Of a DNA stretch of 64,000 nt, positions 10,913 to 20,279 are shown one piece after another. Both the position numbers and the translations under genes were made by a program. Numbering within the stretch: the first letter of the stretch is position 1; every line of letters starts with the position of its first letter. Under the pieces are notes generated by a model, which saw only the letters and a program-made list of their open reading frames with translations, was not told the DNA's origin and did no database searches. The DNA comes from RYN-230 sp963782185 (GTDB taxonomy: Bacteria; Actinomycetota; Actinomycetes; Streptosporangiales; Streptosporangiaceae). The stretch covers positions 124,001 to 188,000 of the forward strand of contig CAWAJB010000009.1 of NCBI GenBank assembly GCA_963782185.1, written 5' to 3'.

Positions 10913-13900
10913 CCAGATACGAGTGGCCGCCGGGACCCAGGGGCCCGCGGGGCCGGTCCAAGGCCCGCCGGGCCGACATCGCCGGGCAGGCTGCGGGCAC
11001 GGACCCGGCCGCCCGGCCGTACGCGCTGGCCCGGCGCCGCTCCGACCAGGCGGAAGCGCTGCGGGCGGCGGCGCCCCGCCTGGCCCCCGGCCAGCCGCCA
11101 GGCCCCGCGACGAACCTGTGGCAGCCGATGGGGCCGGGCACCACACTGCGCGGCCTGACGGACGCCGACCCCCGGGTCAGCGGGCGGATCCGGGACCTGG
11201 CGGTCAGCGACGACGGCACGCGGATCTACGCGGGCGCCGCGGGCGGCGGGGTCTGGTATTCCGCCGACAGCGGCGCCAGCTGGCTCCCGGTGGGCACCTA
11301 CACGCTGGGCGGCGACGTCACCAGCGACGCCCCGTCGTCCACCACGCTGGCCATCGGCGCCCTGCACGTCCGCTTCGACACCGGCGGCGACCCCGCCCAG
11401 GACGAGGTCTGGGCCGGCACCGGGGAGCCGGACCCCACCGGCATGCCCAATGACCTGGGCGTGAGGGCCAGCTACGGCGGGGTCGGGATCCTGCACGCCA
11501 CCGGGCCGGTGCACGCCGTCCAGCAGGACCCGGGCACCGACCCGTGGGAGCACGGTGCTCAGCCCGGTGGCGGCTATGCGGGGCTGCGCGGTCAGGGCGT
11601 GTACGCGTTCGCCGCCGACCCGGCCGCCCCGTCCGCGGTGATCGCCGGGACGAGCGCGGGCCTGCACCGGTTCGACCCGGCCGCCGGGCCCACCACCGAG
11701 CCGTGGAGCCTGGTCACCGTGGCCGCCTGGGACGCGTTGCTCGGAGCCGGCGGCAGCGGCCGGGTGCACGTGACCGACCTGGCCTGGGTGAGCACCCCGG
11801 CCGGGGACCGGCTGTGGGTGGCGGTGGCCGGGGCCGTCACCCCTGCTTCCGTGCGCGGCCTGTGGCGCAGCGACAACGGCCTGGCCGGCCCGTTCACCCG
11901 GGTCAACCTGACCGGCGTAACCACCGACGTGCTGCGGGCCTCGCTGCTTAACCTGGGGCTGGCCGCCGCGCCGTCCGATCCCACCGTGCTGTACACGCTG
12001 TCAACCGGCCCGCGGCTGTGGCGGGTGGACGGCGATGCCACGGTGCGCCGGGTCCTAGGGCTGCCGGTTACCCTGTTCGGCGCCCCGCCCAGCAGCAACC
12101 CGGGGCAGGGTGAATACGACCTCGCGGTGGCCGTCAACCCGGCCGCGCCCTTGCGGGTCGCCGTCGGCGGCGCAGCGGTGGACAGCTCACTGACCCCCGG
12201 CACGTTCTCGGCCTGCCTCTACCGGCTGACCCTGCGCACCCCGCCGCCGGCCGGGACCGCGGACTGGCACACGGACTACGCCGGGAACGGCAGCGCCGAT
12301 GCCACCTGGATCGGCGAGGGCGTGCACCCGGACGTGCACCGGCTGCGCTGGCTGCCTGCGGCCGCCGGCACCCGGCTGCACGTGGCCTGTGACGGCGGGA
12401 TCTTTGTATCCGCCGCCGGGGGCGACCTCACCACGTTCGCTTCCCGGACCACCGGGCTCGCCGCCACCGAGGCCGGCTACCTGGACAGCCACCCCGCCAG
12501 TGACGGCCCCGTGCTGATCGGCGTCCAGGACAACGCCACCCAGCTGCGGATCGGAGACTCGGTCTGGCGCCGGGCCAATTCCGGCTCCGACGGCGGCGGC
12601 GTGGCCTTCGACCCGTCAGGGAGCGGGCGGTTCATCGGCCAGGACTCCCAGGCATTCTGGCGTGACGACGCCGACAGCGTCGTCAAGCCATCCTTCCGCG
12701 GGCCAGCCTCGCCGGCCCAGGCCATCGAGGACGGCGCCACCCGGTTCTACTCCAACGTGGCCGCGATCACCGCCGGGGGCCTCACTCAGGTGGCGCTGGG
12801 CACCAGCCGGGTCTGGTACTCCGAGCAGTGGTTCCGCACCTTCGCCGACAATGCGGCCGGGATGTGGCGGGTACAGGCGGTCACGCTGCCGTCGTTCACC
12901 GACCCGCGGGCCGGGAACGCCAACGACGCGGTCACCGACGTTCTCGAGCACGGCCCGGCGCCGCCCGGCACGCTGGACGCCTGGTCCACCGGGGTGCGGG
13001 CGATGCGCTGGGCCGGGCCGGACCGGCTCTACGCCCTGATGCCGGGGGCCGCGCACCGGCTGGACCGCAACCCCGCCAACCACGTCTGGCAGCGGACCCG
13101 GATCCTGCTCCGCGCGGTGGCCGCGGCCCCGGGCGGCGCCGTGGCCCCGGCCGTCTCCGGGCCGGTGATCCCGCCCGAGGGCATGCTGAACGACCTGGCC
13201 GTGCACGACCAGACGGCCGGGCCGCACGGCTCGTTCTACGTCGCCACCAGCCATCCGCTGGAACCGCTGTGGTGGTTCGACGGCACCGGCACCTGGTTCC
13301 CGTCCCAGCTCGGCACGCTGCCGCCGGCCGGGCCCGGCGTGCGGGTGCCCGCCTACAGCGTCACGGTCAACCCGGCCGAGACAGGTGTGGTCTACGTGGG
13401 CACCGCCGTCGGCGTCTGGCGGGGCGCGCTGACGATCACCGCAGGGGTCCCGGCCTGGAACTGGACCGCGCTGGCCAACGGGCTGCCCGAGGCGGCGGTG
13501 CAGGACCTGTCGGTGGTCGGCTACCCGCTGGCCCAGGGCGGGCGGGTGCGGCTGCTGCGGGCCGCGCTTCAGTCCCGCGGCGCCTGGGAGTGCCAGCTCG
13601 ACACCGACCTGGTGGACGTGACCTACCTGCGGGTACATCCGTACGACACCCGGCGGTCGCTGCCCACGGCACTGACTGACCCGCTCCCGCCGCCGCGGGG
13701 CGCCGACCGGGAGTGGCACCTGGACTGGGCCGACGTGCGGGCCCGTGCGTTCAGGGACGCGGCCGGGCGGCCCGCTCCGTCACCTGACGGCACCCCGGCA
13801 GGCAGCTTCACCTGGCACGCCAGCCCGGACGTGAGGGTCAGGCCCGCGCCGGGCAGCCCGCTCTTTCCCGCCCCGGCGTCGCTGCCGTGGACCAGGAAAC

Positions 13901-14679
13901 CGGCCGACAAGTACGCCTTGTGGGCCCTGCAGTCCGCGCTGCACGCGGTTGACCCGCTCATCATCCCCGACGGGCGGTGGACGGCGGTCTTCGGCCGGCG
14001 CCTGCGGGCGCTGCGGAGGGCGAATGGGCTGAGCGACACAGCTGTCGTGGATGCCGCTCTTTGGAATCACGCCGCTATCGCCGCCGGCTGGTGGGCAGAT
14101 CCATGGGACGGGCCCGCGCCGTCCGAGGCTGACCTGGTCGAGCGGATCGTGCACCGTACGACCGCCCGGCCGGTGATCGGCACCGGGCCCGAGGTGGACG
14201 CGCCCACGGTTTCGGCCGCGAGCTGCGCGGTCCCGGCCGGCCCACTGGCCGTCGAGGTGTGCGTGCACCGGCGGGCCCTGGAGCCGCTCGGGCCCGACGG
14301 GCTGACGGTACTGCTGCTGCGCACGGCGCTGGACCCCAGCGCGGCTAACTGGGCCGGGATGCCGGCCCTGGCCGCGGCCGGCCTCGGGGACGCGATGGCC
14401 AGCGTGCCCGCGACCGGCGGTCCGCTCAACTTCATGCTGCCGGCCGGCTGGCAGCCCGCCGACTCCACGACCGAGGTCCGCCGTCCCTCCGGGCCGGTCG
14501 CCCCGGCGGCGCCGGGGGTGGTGTCGTTCCGGACGGACCTGCCCGCTGGTCCTGGCCAGTGGCTGCTGCTGGCCGTGATCGCGGCCGGAGCCGGGACGCC
14601 GAGCCTGGCGGGGGCGTCGCTGTCCGGCCAGATCCTCGGCAGCCCGCATCTTGCGGCCCGGTCGGTCGAGATCCGCTGA
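10909..14679 (+). CDS. BNR/VPS10-like beta-propeller protein with peptidoglycan-binding-like module
   Basis: 1,256 residues; ATG overlaps the previous stop (ATGA). The N-terminal ~50 residues are charged. From about residue 65 there are repeated propeller blades: GRIRDLAVSDDGTRIYAGAA followed by GVWYSADSGASW, later HPDVHRLRWLPAAAGTRLHV and VYVGTAVGVWRGAL. This is the Asp-box style seen in sialidase/BNR and sortilin-type propellers. Around residues 1,003-1,060 the pattern YALWALQSALH...DGRWTAVFGRRLRALRRANGL...VVDAALW resembles a PG_binding_1 fold, which normally binds cell wall. The last ~170 residues are beta-rich. There is no signal peptide, so if the protein reaches the cell wall it must leave by another route. 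Enzymatic activity is not implied, since many BNR propellers are binding scaffolds. Confidence 0.75.
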   Translation: MTRYEWPPGPRGPRGRSKARRADIAGQAAGTDPAARPYALARRRSDQAEALRAAAPRLAPGQPPGPATNLWQPMGPGTTLRGLTDADPRVSGRIRDLAVSDDGTRIYAGAAGGGVWYSADSGASWLPVGTYTLGGDVTSDAPSSTTLAIGALHVRFDTGGDPAQDEVWAGTGEPDPTGMPNDLGVRASYGGVGILHATGPVHAVQQDPGTDPWEHGAQPGGGYAGLRGQGVYAFAADPAAPSAVIAGTSAGLHRFDPAAGPTTEPWSLVTVAAWDALLGAGGSGRVHVTDLAWVSTPAGDRLWVAVAGAVTPASVRGLWRSDNGLAGPFTRVNLTGVTTDVLRASLLNLGLAAAPSDPTVLYTLSTGPRLWRVDGDATVRRVLGLPVTLFGAPPSSNPGQGEYDLAVAVNPAAPLRVAVGGAAVDSSLTPGTFSACLYRLTLRTPPPAGTADWHTDYAGNGSADATWIGEGVHPDVHRLRWLPAAAGTRLHVACDGGIFVSAAGGDLTTFASRTTGLAATEAGYLDSHPASDGPVLIGVQDNATQLRIGDSVWRRANSGSDGGGVAFDPSGSGRFIGQDSQAFWRDDADSVVKPSFRGPASPAQAIEDGATRFYSNVAAITAGGLTQVALGTSRVWYSEQWFRTFADNAAGMWRVQAVTLPSFTDPRAGNANDAVTDVLEHGPAPPGTLDAWSTGVRAMRWAGPDRLYALMPGAAHRLDRNPANHVWQRTRILLRAVAAAPGGAVAPAVSGPVIPPEGMLNDLAVHDQTAGPHGSFYVATSHPLEPLWWFDGTGTWFPSQLGTLPPAGPGVRVPAYSVTVNPAETGVVYVGTAVGVWRGALTITAGVPAWNWTALANGLPEAAVQDLSVVGYPLAQGGRVRLLRAALQSRGAWECQLDTDLVDVTYLRVHPYDTRRSLPTALTDPLPPPRGADREWHLDWADVRARAFRDAAGRPAPSPDGTPAGSFTWHASPDVRVRPAPGSPLFPAPASLPWTRKPADKYALWALQSALHAVDPLIIPDGRWTAVFGRRLRALRRANGLSDTAVVDAALWNHAAIAAGWWADPWDGPAPSEADLVERIVHRTTARPVIGTGPEVDAPTVSAASCAVPAGPLAVEVCVHRRALEPLGPDGLTVLLLRTALDPSAANWAGMPALAAAGLGDAMASVPATGGPLNFMLPAGWQPADSTTEVRRPSGPVAPAAPGVVSFRTDLPAGPGQWLLLAVIAAGAGTPSLAGASLSGQILGSPHLAARSVEIR

Positions 14680-14704
14680 GGGAACTCAGAGAAGGGGCCC
14701 CACG

Positions 14705-14968
14705 ATGAGTACAGACGCGAACCCGCCCCGCCGGACCTGGCTGCTGGTCCTGTTCTGGGCCGAGTTGCTCCTCGCCGCCGCGGCCGCCGTCCTGGCCATC
14801 GCGACCGCGATCCGCCCGGACTGGATCGAGGGGCTGACCGGCCTCGACCCCGACGCGGGCAGCGGCTCCGCCGAGTGGGCCGTCACGCTGGTCTTGGCCC
14901 TGGCCGCAGTCGCCCTCGCCATCGGGGCCCGGTTCACCCGCTCCGCGCTGCGCCCGGTCCGTGGGTGA
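14705..14968 (+). CDS. Small two-helix membrane protein
   Basis: 87 residues. The ATG at 14,705 follows a GAAGGGG ribosome-binding site about seven bases upstream. Two hydrophobic helices are clear, roughly residues 12-33 (LLVLFWAELLLAAAAAVLA) and 56-74 (WAVTLVLALAAVALAIGA). They are separated by a short acidic stretch containing WIEGLTGLDPDAGSG, and the C-terminus is basic. It lies 25 bases after the propeller gene and on the same strand, so it is probably the last gene of the cluster. It could anchor or accompany the large proteins at the membrane, but that is inference; I recognise no family. Confidence 0.6.
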   Translation: MSTDANPPRRTWLLVLFWAELLLAAAAAVLAIATAIRPDWIEGLTGLDPDAGSGSAEWAVTLVLALAAVALAIGARFTRSALRPVRG

Positions 14969-14971
14969 GTG

Positions 14972-15283
14972 TCGCGGAACGTGGTGGTCGACGACCACCA
15001 TCGAGCCGCCCCAGAAGCAGGTTCGCGGGCTGGGCAGCCAGCCGCTGTGCAGGTCGTAGCCGTTTCCGTAGCGCATTGGCGTGCCGAGGATGCGGTCCGG
15101 CCCGCGATACTGCTCCGCCAGGGCACGCTCGCAGCCCTCCGGAGACAGCAGCCGGATGCCGCGCGCCGTCCCGCCGCAGGCCAGCACCGACTGCACGGCA
15201 CCGACCGAGCGGGCGTTGCCGTGCCCGTCGGCGGCCCGCGCTCGACGTATCTCAGGGCCGAGCTGGACGGCTCTCAGGGCCTA
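14972..15283 (-). pseudogene. Fragment of beta-lactamase / EstB-type serine hydrolase
   Basis: Reading the minus strand from about 15,278 gives EIRRARAADGHGNARSVGAV, then GGTARGIRLLSPEGCERAL, EQYRGPDRILGTPMRYGNGY and CFWGGSMVVVD. These match the C-terminal third of the class-C-like beta-lactamase/esterase (EstB, lipase LipE-like) family. An in-frame TAG near 15,281 closes the upstream side, and recognisable similarity ends near 14,975. The catalytic SxxK and YxN parts are absent. It is therefore a relic of a serine hydrolase gene, lying tail-to-tail with the small membrane protein gene. Confidence 0.7.
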
Positions 15284-15303
15284 GCGCGGTGAGGGGAATA
15301 AGC

Positions 15304-15361
15304 ACGCCCGGAACGCCGGACGACTTTGCATACAGCTCGTCGTCCGACGTTCCGGCGTTCG
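15304..15361. terminator. Imperfect hairpin, likely terminator of the hydrolase gene
   Basis: GAACGCCGGA (15,311-15,320) pairs with TCCGGCGTTC (near 15,351-15,360). An inner CGACG/CGTCG pairing flanks the loop. It lies just downstream of the stop of the minus-strand alpha/beta hydrolase at 15,374. There is no U-run, which is usual in actinomycetes. Confidence 0.5.
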
Positions 15362-15373
15362 CTGACCCGCGTC

Positions 15374-16228
15374 CTAAGAGGTGTGGCGTGCTGCCTCCTC
15401 GATCACGTCCGTGACCTCGCCTGGGTGGGAGATCAGCGACAGGTGCGAGGCGTTGATCTTCGTCACCGTGGCGTGCGCTCGGCCGGCCATGAACTCCTGC
15501 GCCGCCGGCGGGATCGCGTGGTCGGCCGTTCCGATCACGGCCCAGCTGGGGATGCTGGTCCAGGCCGGCGGCCCTGACACATCGGCCAGCGTGCTGGCCG
15601 CGATCGGCCGCTGGGTAGCAGCGAGCTCGGCCGCCTGCCCGGCCGGCAGGTCGTTGGCCAGGATGCTGCGGAACTGCGAGGGCTTGATGTAGACGTCGGT
15701 GACGCCGCCGGGAGACGGGACGAAGTTCAGGGCAGCCGGCGCGATCTGGCTGCCAGGGAACTGCGAGGTGAGGCTGTTCAGGGTGTCGCCCTGGGCGGGG
15801 ATGTAGGCGTCGACGTAGACGAGGGCCTTGACGTTCTTATCGCCGGTAGCCGCGTTGGTAGTGACGAAGCCGCCATAGGAGTGGCCGACCAGCACGATCG
15901 GCCCGGGCACGGTCGCGAGGTAGCTGGCCAGGTAGGCCGAATCGCTGTCAACTCCGCGCAGCGGGTTCGGGGGGACGTCAACGGTGTACCCGTCTTTCTG
16001 CAGCCTCGTGACGACGCCGCTCCAGCTTGACCCGTCAGCCCAGGCGCCGTGCTCCAGCACGATGGTCGGCTTGGCTGCCGAGCCTGTCGCGTCCGAGTGG
16101 CTGCCCGTCGAGGCGGCAGCGACCGCGCCAGGGATGACGGCCAGGCCGGCGACGGCCAGGCCGGCGACGGCCAGGCCGTCCAGCATCAACCGCCCCTTTC
16201 GTGTTCCGAACTTCAGTGGCATGCGCAT
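15374..16228 (-). CDS. Secreted alpha/beta hydrolase
   Basis: 284 residues. I start at the ATG at 16,228 because a GGAAGGA site lies seven bases upstream; the frame runs further 5' without a site. The N-terminus is MRMPLKFGTRKGR, then a hydrophobic segment rich in GLAVAGLAV, and an AAA-type cleavage region: a Sec-type export signal. The mature part carries the alpha/beta hydrolase elbow VGHSYGGF (nucleophile Ser), an acid in IGTADHAIP and a His in NASHLSLISHP, so a full triad is visible. The early motif VLEHGAWADGSSW places it with the EstC-like / AB_hydrolase_6 group. Substrate cannot be told. It is followed 3' by a hairpin and preceded on the same strand by another hydrolase gene 31 bases away, so they may be co-transcribed. 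Confidence 0.85.
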   Translation of the reverse strand: MRMPLKFGTRKGRLMLDGLAVAGLAVAGLAVIPGAVAAASTGSHSDATGSAAKPTIVLEHGAWADGSSWSGVVTRLQKDGYTVDVPPNPLRGVDSDSAYLASYLATVPGPIVLVGHSYGGFVTTNAATGDKNVKALVYVDAYIPAQGDTLNSLTSQFPGSQIAPAALNFVPSPGGVTDVYIKPSQFRSILANDLPAGQAAELAATQRPIAASTLADVSGPPAWTSIPSWAVIGTADHAIPPAAQEFMAGRAHATVTKINASHLSLISHPGEVTDVIEEAARHTS

Positions 16229-16259
16229 GAGAATGTCCTTCCGGTGGGCGGGGGTTTGG

Positions 16260-17060
16260 TCACAGCTCCTGGCTGGCGAGCCAGGACAGGGTGTAGTCGG
16301 CGACTTCGCGCCAGCCGTGATCGAGGACGAGCGAGTGGCCGCGGTCAGGGAACGCGTGATAACCGGTGACCGCACCCGAGCCGTCGTAGAGCTTGAAGGC
16401 GGCCCGGGCCACCACCTCCGGCACGGTGTGGTCCTGGCCGCCGCCGATGATCAGCAGGGGTCCGCGGTCCTTCTTCCTGGTGTCGACGGCAGCCGGAGAC
16501 GACTTCTTGAAGTTCGCGGCCGAGGCCTCGAAGAGCGGCTTGCCTGGCCCGGGGATCGCCCACTTGTCGAACAGCTCGCCGGATTCCCTCTCGGTGAGCG
16601 CGTTGCCGAAGCCGTAGCGGAACTGCTTCTTCGTCAGCGCTACCGCCCGCTTCTTGTTGCCGGGCCTGGACAGCACCGGGAGCCCGGAGCGGATCTGGGC
16701 GAACGGCAGCGGCTTGACCCCCTTGATCTGGCCGGGGTCGATCGCGATCGCCGCCGCGGCCACGCCCCCGGACAGCAGCTTCTGCGCGATGAGGCCGCCG
16801 AACGAATGACCGATCACGATCGGCCTGGCCGGCAAGCGGCTGATGACGTCGAGGTAGCCGTCGGTGATGTCGTCGATGCCCTTGCCCGCGACGGCTGCCG
16901 CGTTCTTCCGTGTCTTGTCCACGCTGGCCGAGTCGCCGGGCCAGCCGGGCGCCAGCGCGCTATAACCGGCCGAGCGATACAGCTCGACCCACGGCTGCCA
17001 GGCGTCGGAGTGGATCCATAGGCCGTGGATGAAGACCACGGGGATGGGCGGTGCAGTCAT
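16260..17060 (-). CDS. Cytoplasmic alpha/beta hydrolase
   Basis: 266 residues. The ATG at 17,060 is preceded by a near-perfect GGAGGAGC site, which settles the start. It opens with IPVVFIHGLWIHSDAWQPW (oxyanion-loop HG motif), then IGHSFGGL at about residue 96 (nucleophile Ser), GGGQDHTVP (acid) and PDRGHSLV (His). There is no signal peptide, unlike the secreted hydrolase gene downstream. Members of this type are generic esterases or lipases, and nothing here fixes the substrate. The 31-base gap to the secreted hydrolase suggests a two-gene unit. The upstream region to 17,332 holds no further gene that I can support. Confidence 0.85.
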   Translation of the reverse strand: MTAPPIPVVFIHGLWIHSDAWQPWVELYRSAGYSALAPGWPGDSASVDKTRKNAAAVAGKGIDDITDGYLDVISRLPARPIVIGHSFGGLIAQKLLSGGVAAAAIAIDPGQIKGVKPLPFAQIRSGLPVLSRPGNKKRAVALTKKQFRYGFGNALTERESGELFDKWAIPGPGKPLFEASAANFKKSSPAAVDTRKKDRGPLLIIGGGQDHTVPEVVARAAFKLYDGSGAVTGYHAFPDRGHSLVLDHGWREVADYTLSWLASQEL

Positions 17061-17332
17061 GTGCTCCTCCAGGCGTTGCCAGCCATGCCTGGGCCGTGGT
17101 CCTGTAGAAGATCCCGACAAGACCCGTGTTCCCCGACCCGACGGTGACATGGGGCATGCCGCCAAGCGTGTCGCGTGGCGCACACGCCGCGCATGACTCG
17201 ATCAAGTGATTAACCGCGGCCCGGGCTGGCCGTGGCGGGGATGGCCTGGATGAGTGATGCGCCGCATAGCGGCGGCCGCCGGCGCTGGCGCTCACCGCGC
17301 AACGACGGAGACGAAGCCATGAAGCTCGCGAA

Positions 17333-20119
17333 CTACATCAGTAGCTCCGCCGCCTGGCGCTCGCCGGCCCGGCGGGCCAGCTCGACCCGGGACCGGATAC
17401 CGAGCTTGGCGAAAACGTGGCGCAGGTGCGAGTTCACCGTGTGCGCGGAGATGTAGAGCCGCTGGGCGACCTCACGGTCGGTCGCGCCGCGGACAACCAG
17501 CCGGACGACCGCGAGCTCCGAGGCGGTCAGCTCCGGCCAGTGCGCCGCGGCCGGGTCCGGGCGCCCGCCTGCCCGCTGCGCGCCCCAGTCGCGGAGCAGG
17601 CGGCGGACACGGGCCGCGTCCCGATCGGCGCCCGCGGCGGACTGCAGCCTGAGCGCCTCGTCCAGGTAGCCGACCGCCTCGTCCTTCGCCCGGTCCGGCA
17701 GCAGCCGGGCGGCATCCTCAAACGCCGCCGCGCGGACCAGCGACCGAGGGTCGCCGCGGTATGCCTGGACAGCGGCCACGGCCCGTTCGGGATCATGGTC
17801 AAGGAGCGCGCGCGCATGCAGCGCGGCGGCGCGCAGCCCGGGAAAGCCCGGATTCGCGTCCGCGCCGTTCTCCAGCCGCGCGGTGACGGAGGCGGCGTCC
17901 GGCCGCTGCCCGGCCGCCAGCAGCAGCCGCACGAGTTCGACCGCGTCGCCATGGCCGAGCGGGCTGCAGGCATGGACGTACCCAGGCGCGAGGACGTCGA
18001 GCAGGTCCGGACTGATAAGCCCGCCGTGCAGGCGGACAGTGAGCCACGCGCCGAGGCGTTTGGTGGTCGCGCAGCCGCTGCCCGTGCCGTAAAGTGCCGC
18101 CGCATCCCGCCGGGCGGTCTGCAGCGCGGCGGGGTCGCCGGTGCGCAGCGCGATGTCGCCGAGGACGTAGCTGGCGAGGTGGTTGAGGTAGCCGGAGCTC
18201 CTGTCACCCATCTCGTCGGACATGTCCAGGATCGCCTCGGCTTCGGCGCGGGCGTCGGCGAGCTGCCCGGCGGCCAGCCGTGCCCGGCACCTCAGCATGG
18301 ACCAGACCCGGATGTTCCGGCAGGCGTTCTCAGCCTCGCGGGTACCGGCCTCGATGATCGCGTGCGCCTCCTCCAGCCGCAACTCCGAAATCAGCACCAA
18401 CGATTTCCACGTCTCCGGCACCCACATCCGGAGCTCCGTCGCCTCGTGCTGGCGCCGGGCCGCCTCGCCCGCCAAGGCGATTGCTCCCCGCCAGTCGCCC
18501 TGGGCGAAGGCGAGCAGGGCACGCGGCACGAACGTGACGATCTCGGCATCGGGGTCGGCGCTGGCTGCCGCCTCCGCGATCGCCTGCGCAACGGGCCCGG
18601 CCGCCGCGTCTGCCTCGCCGCTGATGTCCAGGCCGCAGGCCAGCAGCGACAGCAACTGGACGCGCAGCGCCGGCGGGACGCCGGGCAACCGCAGGGCCGC
18701 CTGGCACTGCTCGGCGACCGCTGCCGGGGCATACTGGGCCATCAGCATGCCTATGCCCAGCCGCGCCTGCGCCTCGGCAACGGGATCGGCCAGGTCACTC
18801 TCCGACGCCGTGAGGAGCCTGGCCGCCTCGGTGGCCCGGCCGGCCTGCACGAGCAGGTCGATGGCCTCGACGACTGCCTCGCCGCGGTCGGGCCCGCCGC
18901 GCGGCATGAGGTTCAGGGCACGCCGCAGCAAGGGTGCCGCCACCGCCGGGGACGCCTGCCCGATCTGCGCCGCTGCCCGCCGCAGCAGGCCGGCTGAGGC
19001 TACGTCGCCGGGCTCGGCGATATCCATGACCAGCTGTGCGACGTCGGCGGCCGAGGCCCCGTGCTGAAGCATCACCTCGACCGCGGTGCGGCGCATGCTC
19101 CGCCGCACCGCCTTAGGCAGGCTGGCATCGACCGCCTCGCGCACCAGGTCATGCCGGAACCCGAGGAGGTCCCCGTCCTCGGTGAGGAGCCCCGCGCCGA
19201 TCGCCTCCCTGATCTCGCTCCGCAGATCCAGCGGCGGCCGGCCGAGCAGCCCGGCCAGCTCATCCAGGGAGAACGTGAGCCCGAGCACCGAAGCCATCTC
19301 CACGGCGTCCCTGGCCGGCACGGTTAGCCGCGCGAGCTGGCCGGCCACCGAGTCGACGAGCCGGCGCGGCAGCCGGGCGCCCGCGGCCAGTCTGGCCGTG
19401 CGGCCGTCGACGGTCACGAGGTTTTCGGCGCGCAGCCCGCGCAGCAGCTCGGTCAGCAGGAACAGCTGGCCGTCCGCCCGGCTGAGGACCTCCCGCAGCG
19501 CCTCATCGGGCTCGCCGCCGAGCATGTCCCGGGCGACCTGCGCGACCGCGGTCGCATGCAGGGGGCCTAGCCGGATCTCGGACGCACCCGCCGCCTCCAG
19601 CCGGTCAACCGCGTCCTGCGCAGCGTCGGCCAGCTCACCGCGGCGCAGCGCCAGCAGCCAGCTGATCCGGTGCGTGGCCAGCCGCCTGGACAGCGTGACC
19701 AGGGCGCTGGCGGTGGCGGCGTCGGCCCATTGCAGGTCATCGACGACTACAAGCAGGGGTGCGCGGTGCGCGGCCTTCTCGAGCGATTCCTGCAGCTCGC
19801 GCAGCAGCCAGAACCGCTGGTCAGGAGACTGGCTGAGTTCGTGGAGCCGCGCGGGATCGACGGGCGGGTCATCCGTGGAGACCAGGGCCTCCAGGATCGC
19901 GCCGAGCGGCACCGCCCGGGCCGCGGGATCCCCGCCGCCGCAGAACACCCGGATGCCGCCGTCCACGGCCAGGGTTTCGGCCTCGGCCAGCAGCGTGGTC
20001 TTCCCCGAGCCCGCGGGCCCGGTGACGAGCACGACGCTGCCACGCCCGGCGCCGAGCGCGTCCAGCTGCCCCCGCAGCAGGTCAACCTGGGGCTGCCGGC
20101 TGCGCAATCCGGGGTGCAC
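17333..20119 (-). CDS. LAL-type transcriptional regulator (AAA ATPase + LuxR HTH)
   Basis: 928 residues, the usual size for Large ATP-binding regulators of the LuxR family. Walker A GPAGSGKT is at residues 34-41, and Walker B with the LAL signature LLVVVDDLQWADAATA is near 125. The middle is helical and TPR-like. The C-terminal LuxR HTH begins at LTASELAVVRLVVRGATDRE and includes ISAHTVNSHLRHVFAKLGI. The start is a GTG at 20,119 without a clear ribosome-binding site, so it could be off by some codons. LAL proteins activate catabolic or secondary-metabolite genes; the target is unknown. The two alpha/beta hydrolase genes lie downstream on the same strand, about 270 bases away, and are plausible targets by position only. 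Confidence 0.88.
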   Translation of the reverse strand: MHPGLRSRQPQVDLLRGQLDALGAGRGSVVLVTGPAGSGKTTLLAEAETLAVDGGIRVFCGGGDPAARAVPLGAILEALVSTDDPPVDPARLHELSQSPDQRFWLLRELQESLEKAAHRAPLLVVVDDLQWADAATASALVTLSRRLATHRISWLLALRRGELADAAQDAVDRLEAAGASEIRLGPLHATAVAQVARDMLGGEPDEALREVLSRADGQLFLLTELLRGLRAENLVTVDGRTARLAAGARLPRRLVDSVAGQLARLTVPARDAVEMASVLGLTFSLDELAGLLGRPPLDLRSEIREAIGAGLLTEDGDLLGFRHDLVREAVDASLPKAVRRSMRRTAVEVMLQHGASAADVAQLVMDIAEPGDVASAGLLRRAAAQIGQASPAVAAPLLRRALNLMPRGGPDRGEAVVEAIDLLVQAGRATEAARLLTASESDLADPVAEAQARLGIGMLMAQYAPAAVAEQCQAALRLPGVPPALRVQLLSLLACGLDISGEADAAAGPVAQAIAEAAASADPDAEIVTFVPRALLAFAQGDWRGAIALAGEAARRQHEATELRMWVPETWKSLVLISELRLEEAHAIIEAGTREAENACRNIRVWSMLRCRARLAAGQLADARAEAEAILDMSDEMGDRSSGYLNHLASYVLGDIALRTGDPAALQTARRDAAALYGTGSGCATTKRLGAWLTVRLHGGLISPDLLDVLAPGYVHACSPLGHGDAVELVRLLLAAGQRPDAASVTARLENGADANPGFPGLRAAALHARALLDHDPERAVAAVQAYRGDPRSLVRAAAFEDAARLLPDRAKDEAVGYLDEALRLQSAAGADRDAARVRRLLRDWGAQRAGGRPDPAAAHWPELTASELAVVRLVVRGATDREVAQRLYISAHTVNSHLRHVFAKLGIRSRVELARRAGERQAAELLM

Positions 20120-20198
20120 CGGGCCATCGTAATTGACGTTCAGCCTGCCAGGCCCTCGGCAGCGCTGCCCTTCGACGGGCTAAACCCCGGCAGGGACG

Positions 20199-20231
20199 GA
20201 CGGCCGGGTCGTCGGCGACGACCCGGCCGTC
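20199..20231. terminator. Perfect 15-bp stem hairpin
   Basis: GACGGCCGGGTCGTC (20,199-20,213) and its exact reverse complement (20,217-20,231) are separated by GGC. It lies 49 bases beyond the stop of the minus-strand DUF4097 gene, between that gene and the LAL gene. Confidence 0.75.
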
Positions 20232-20279
20232 AGGATCTCGATCGCGGTGGGCCCGGCCGGACAGTCCTGGTTCTGCTCC

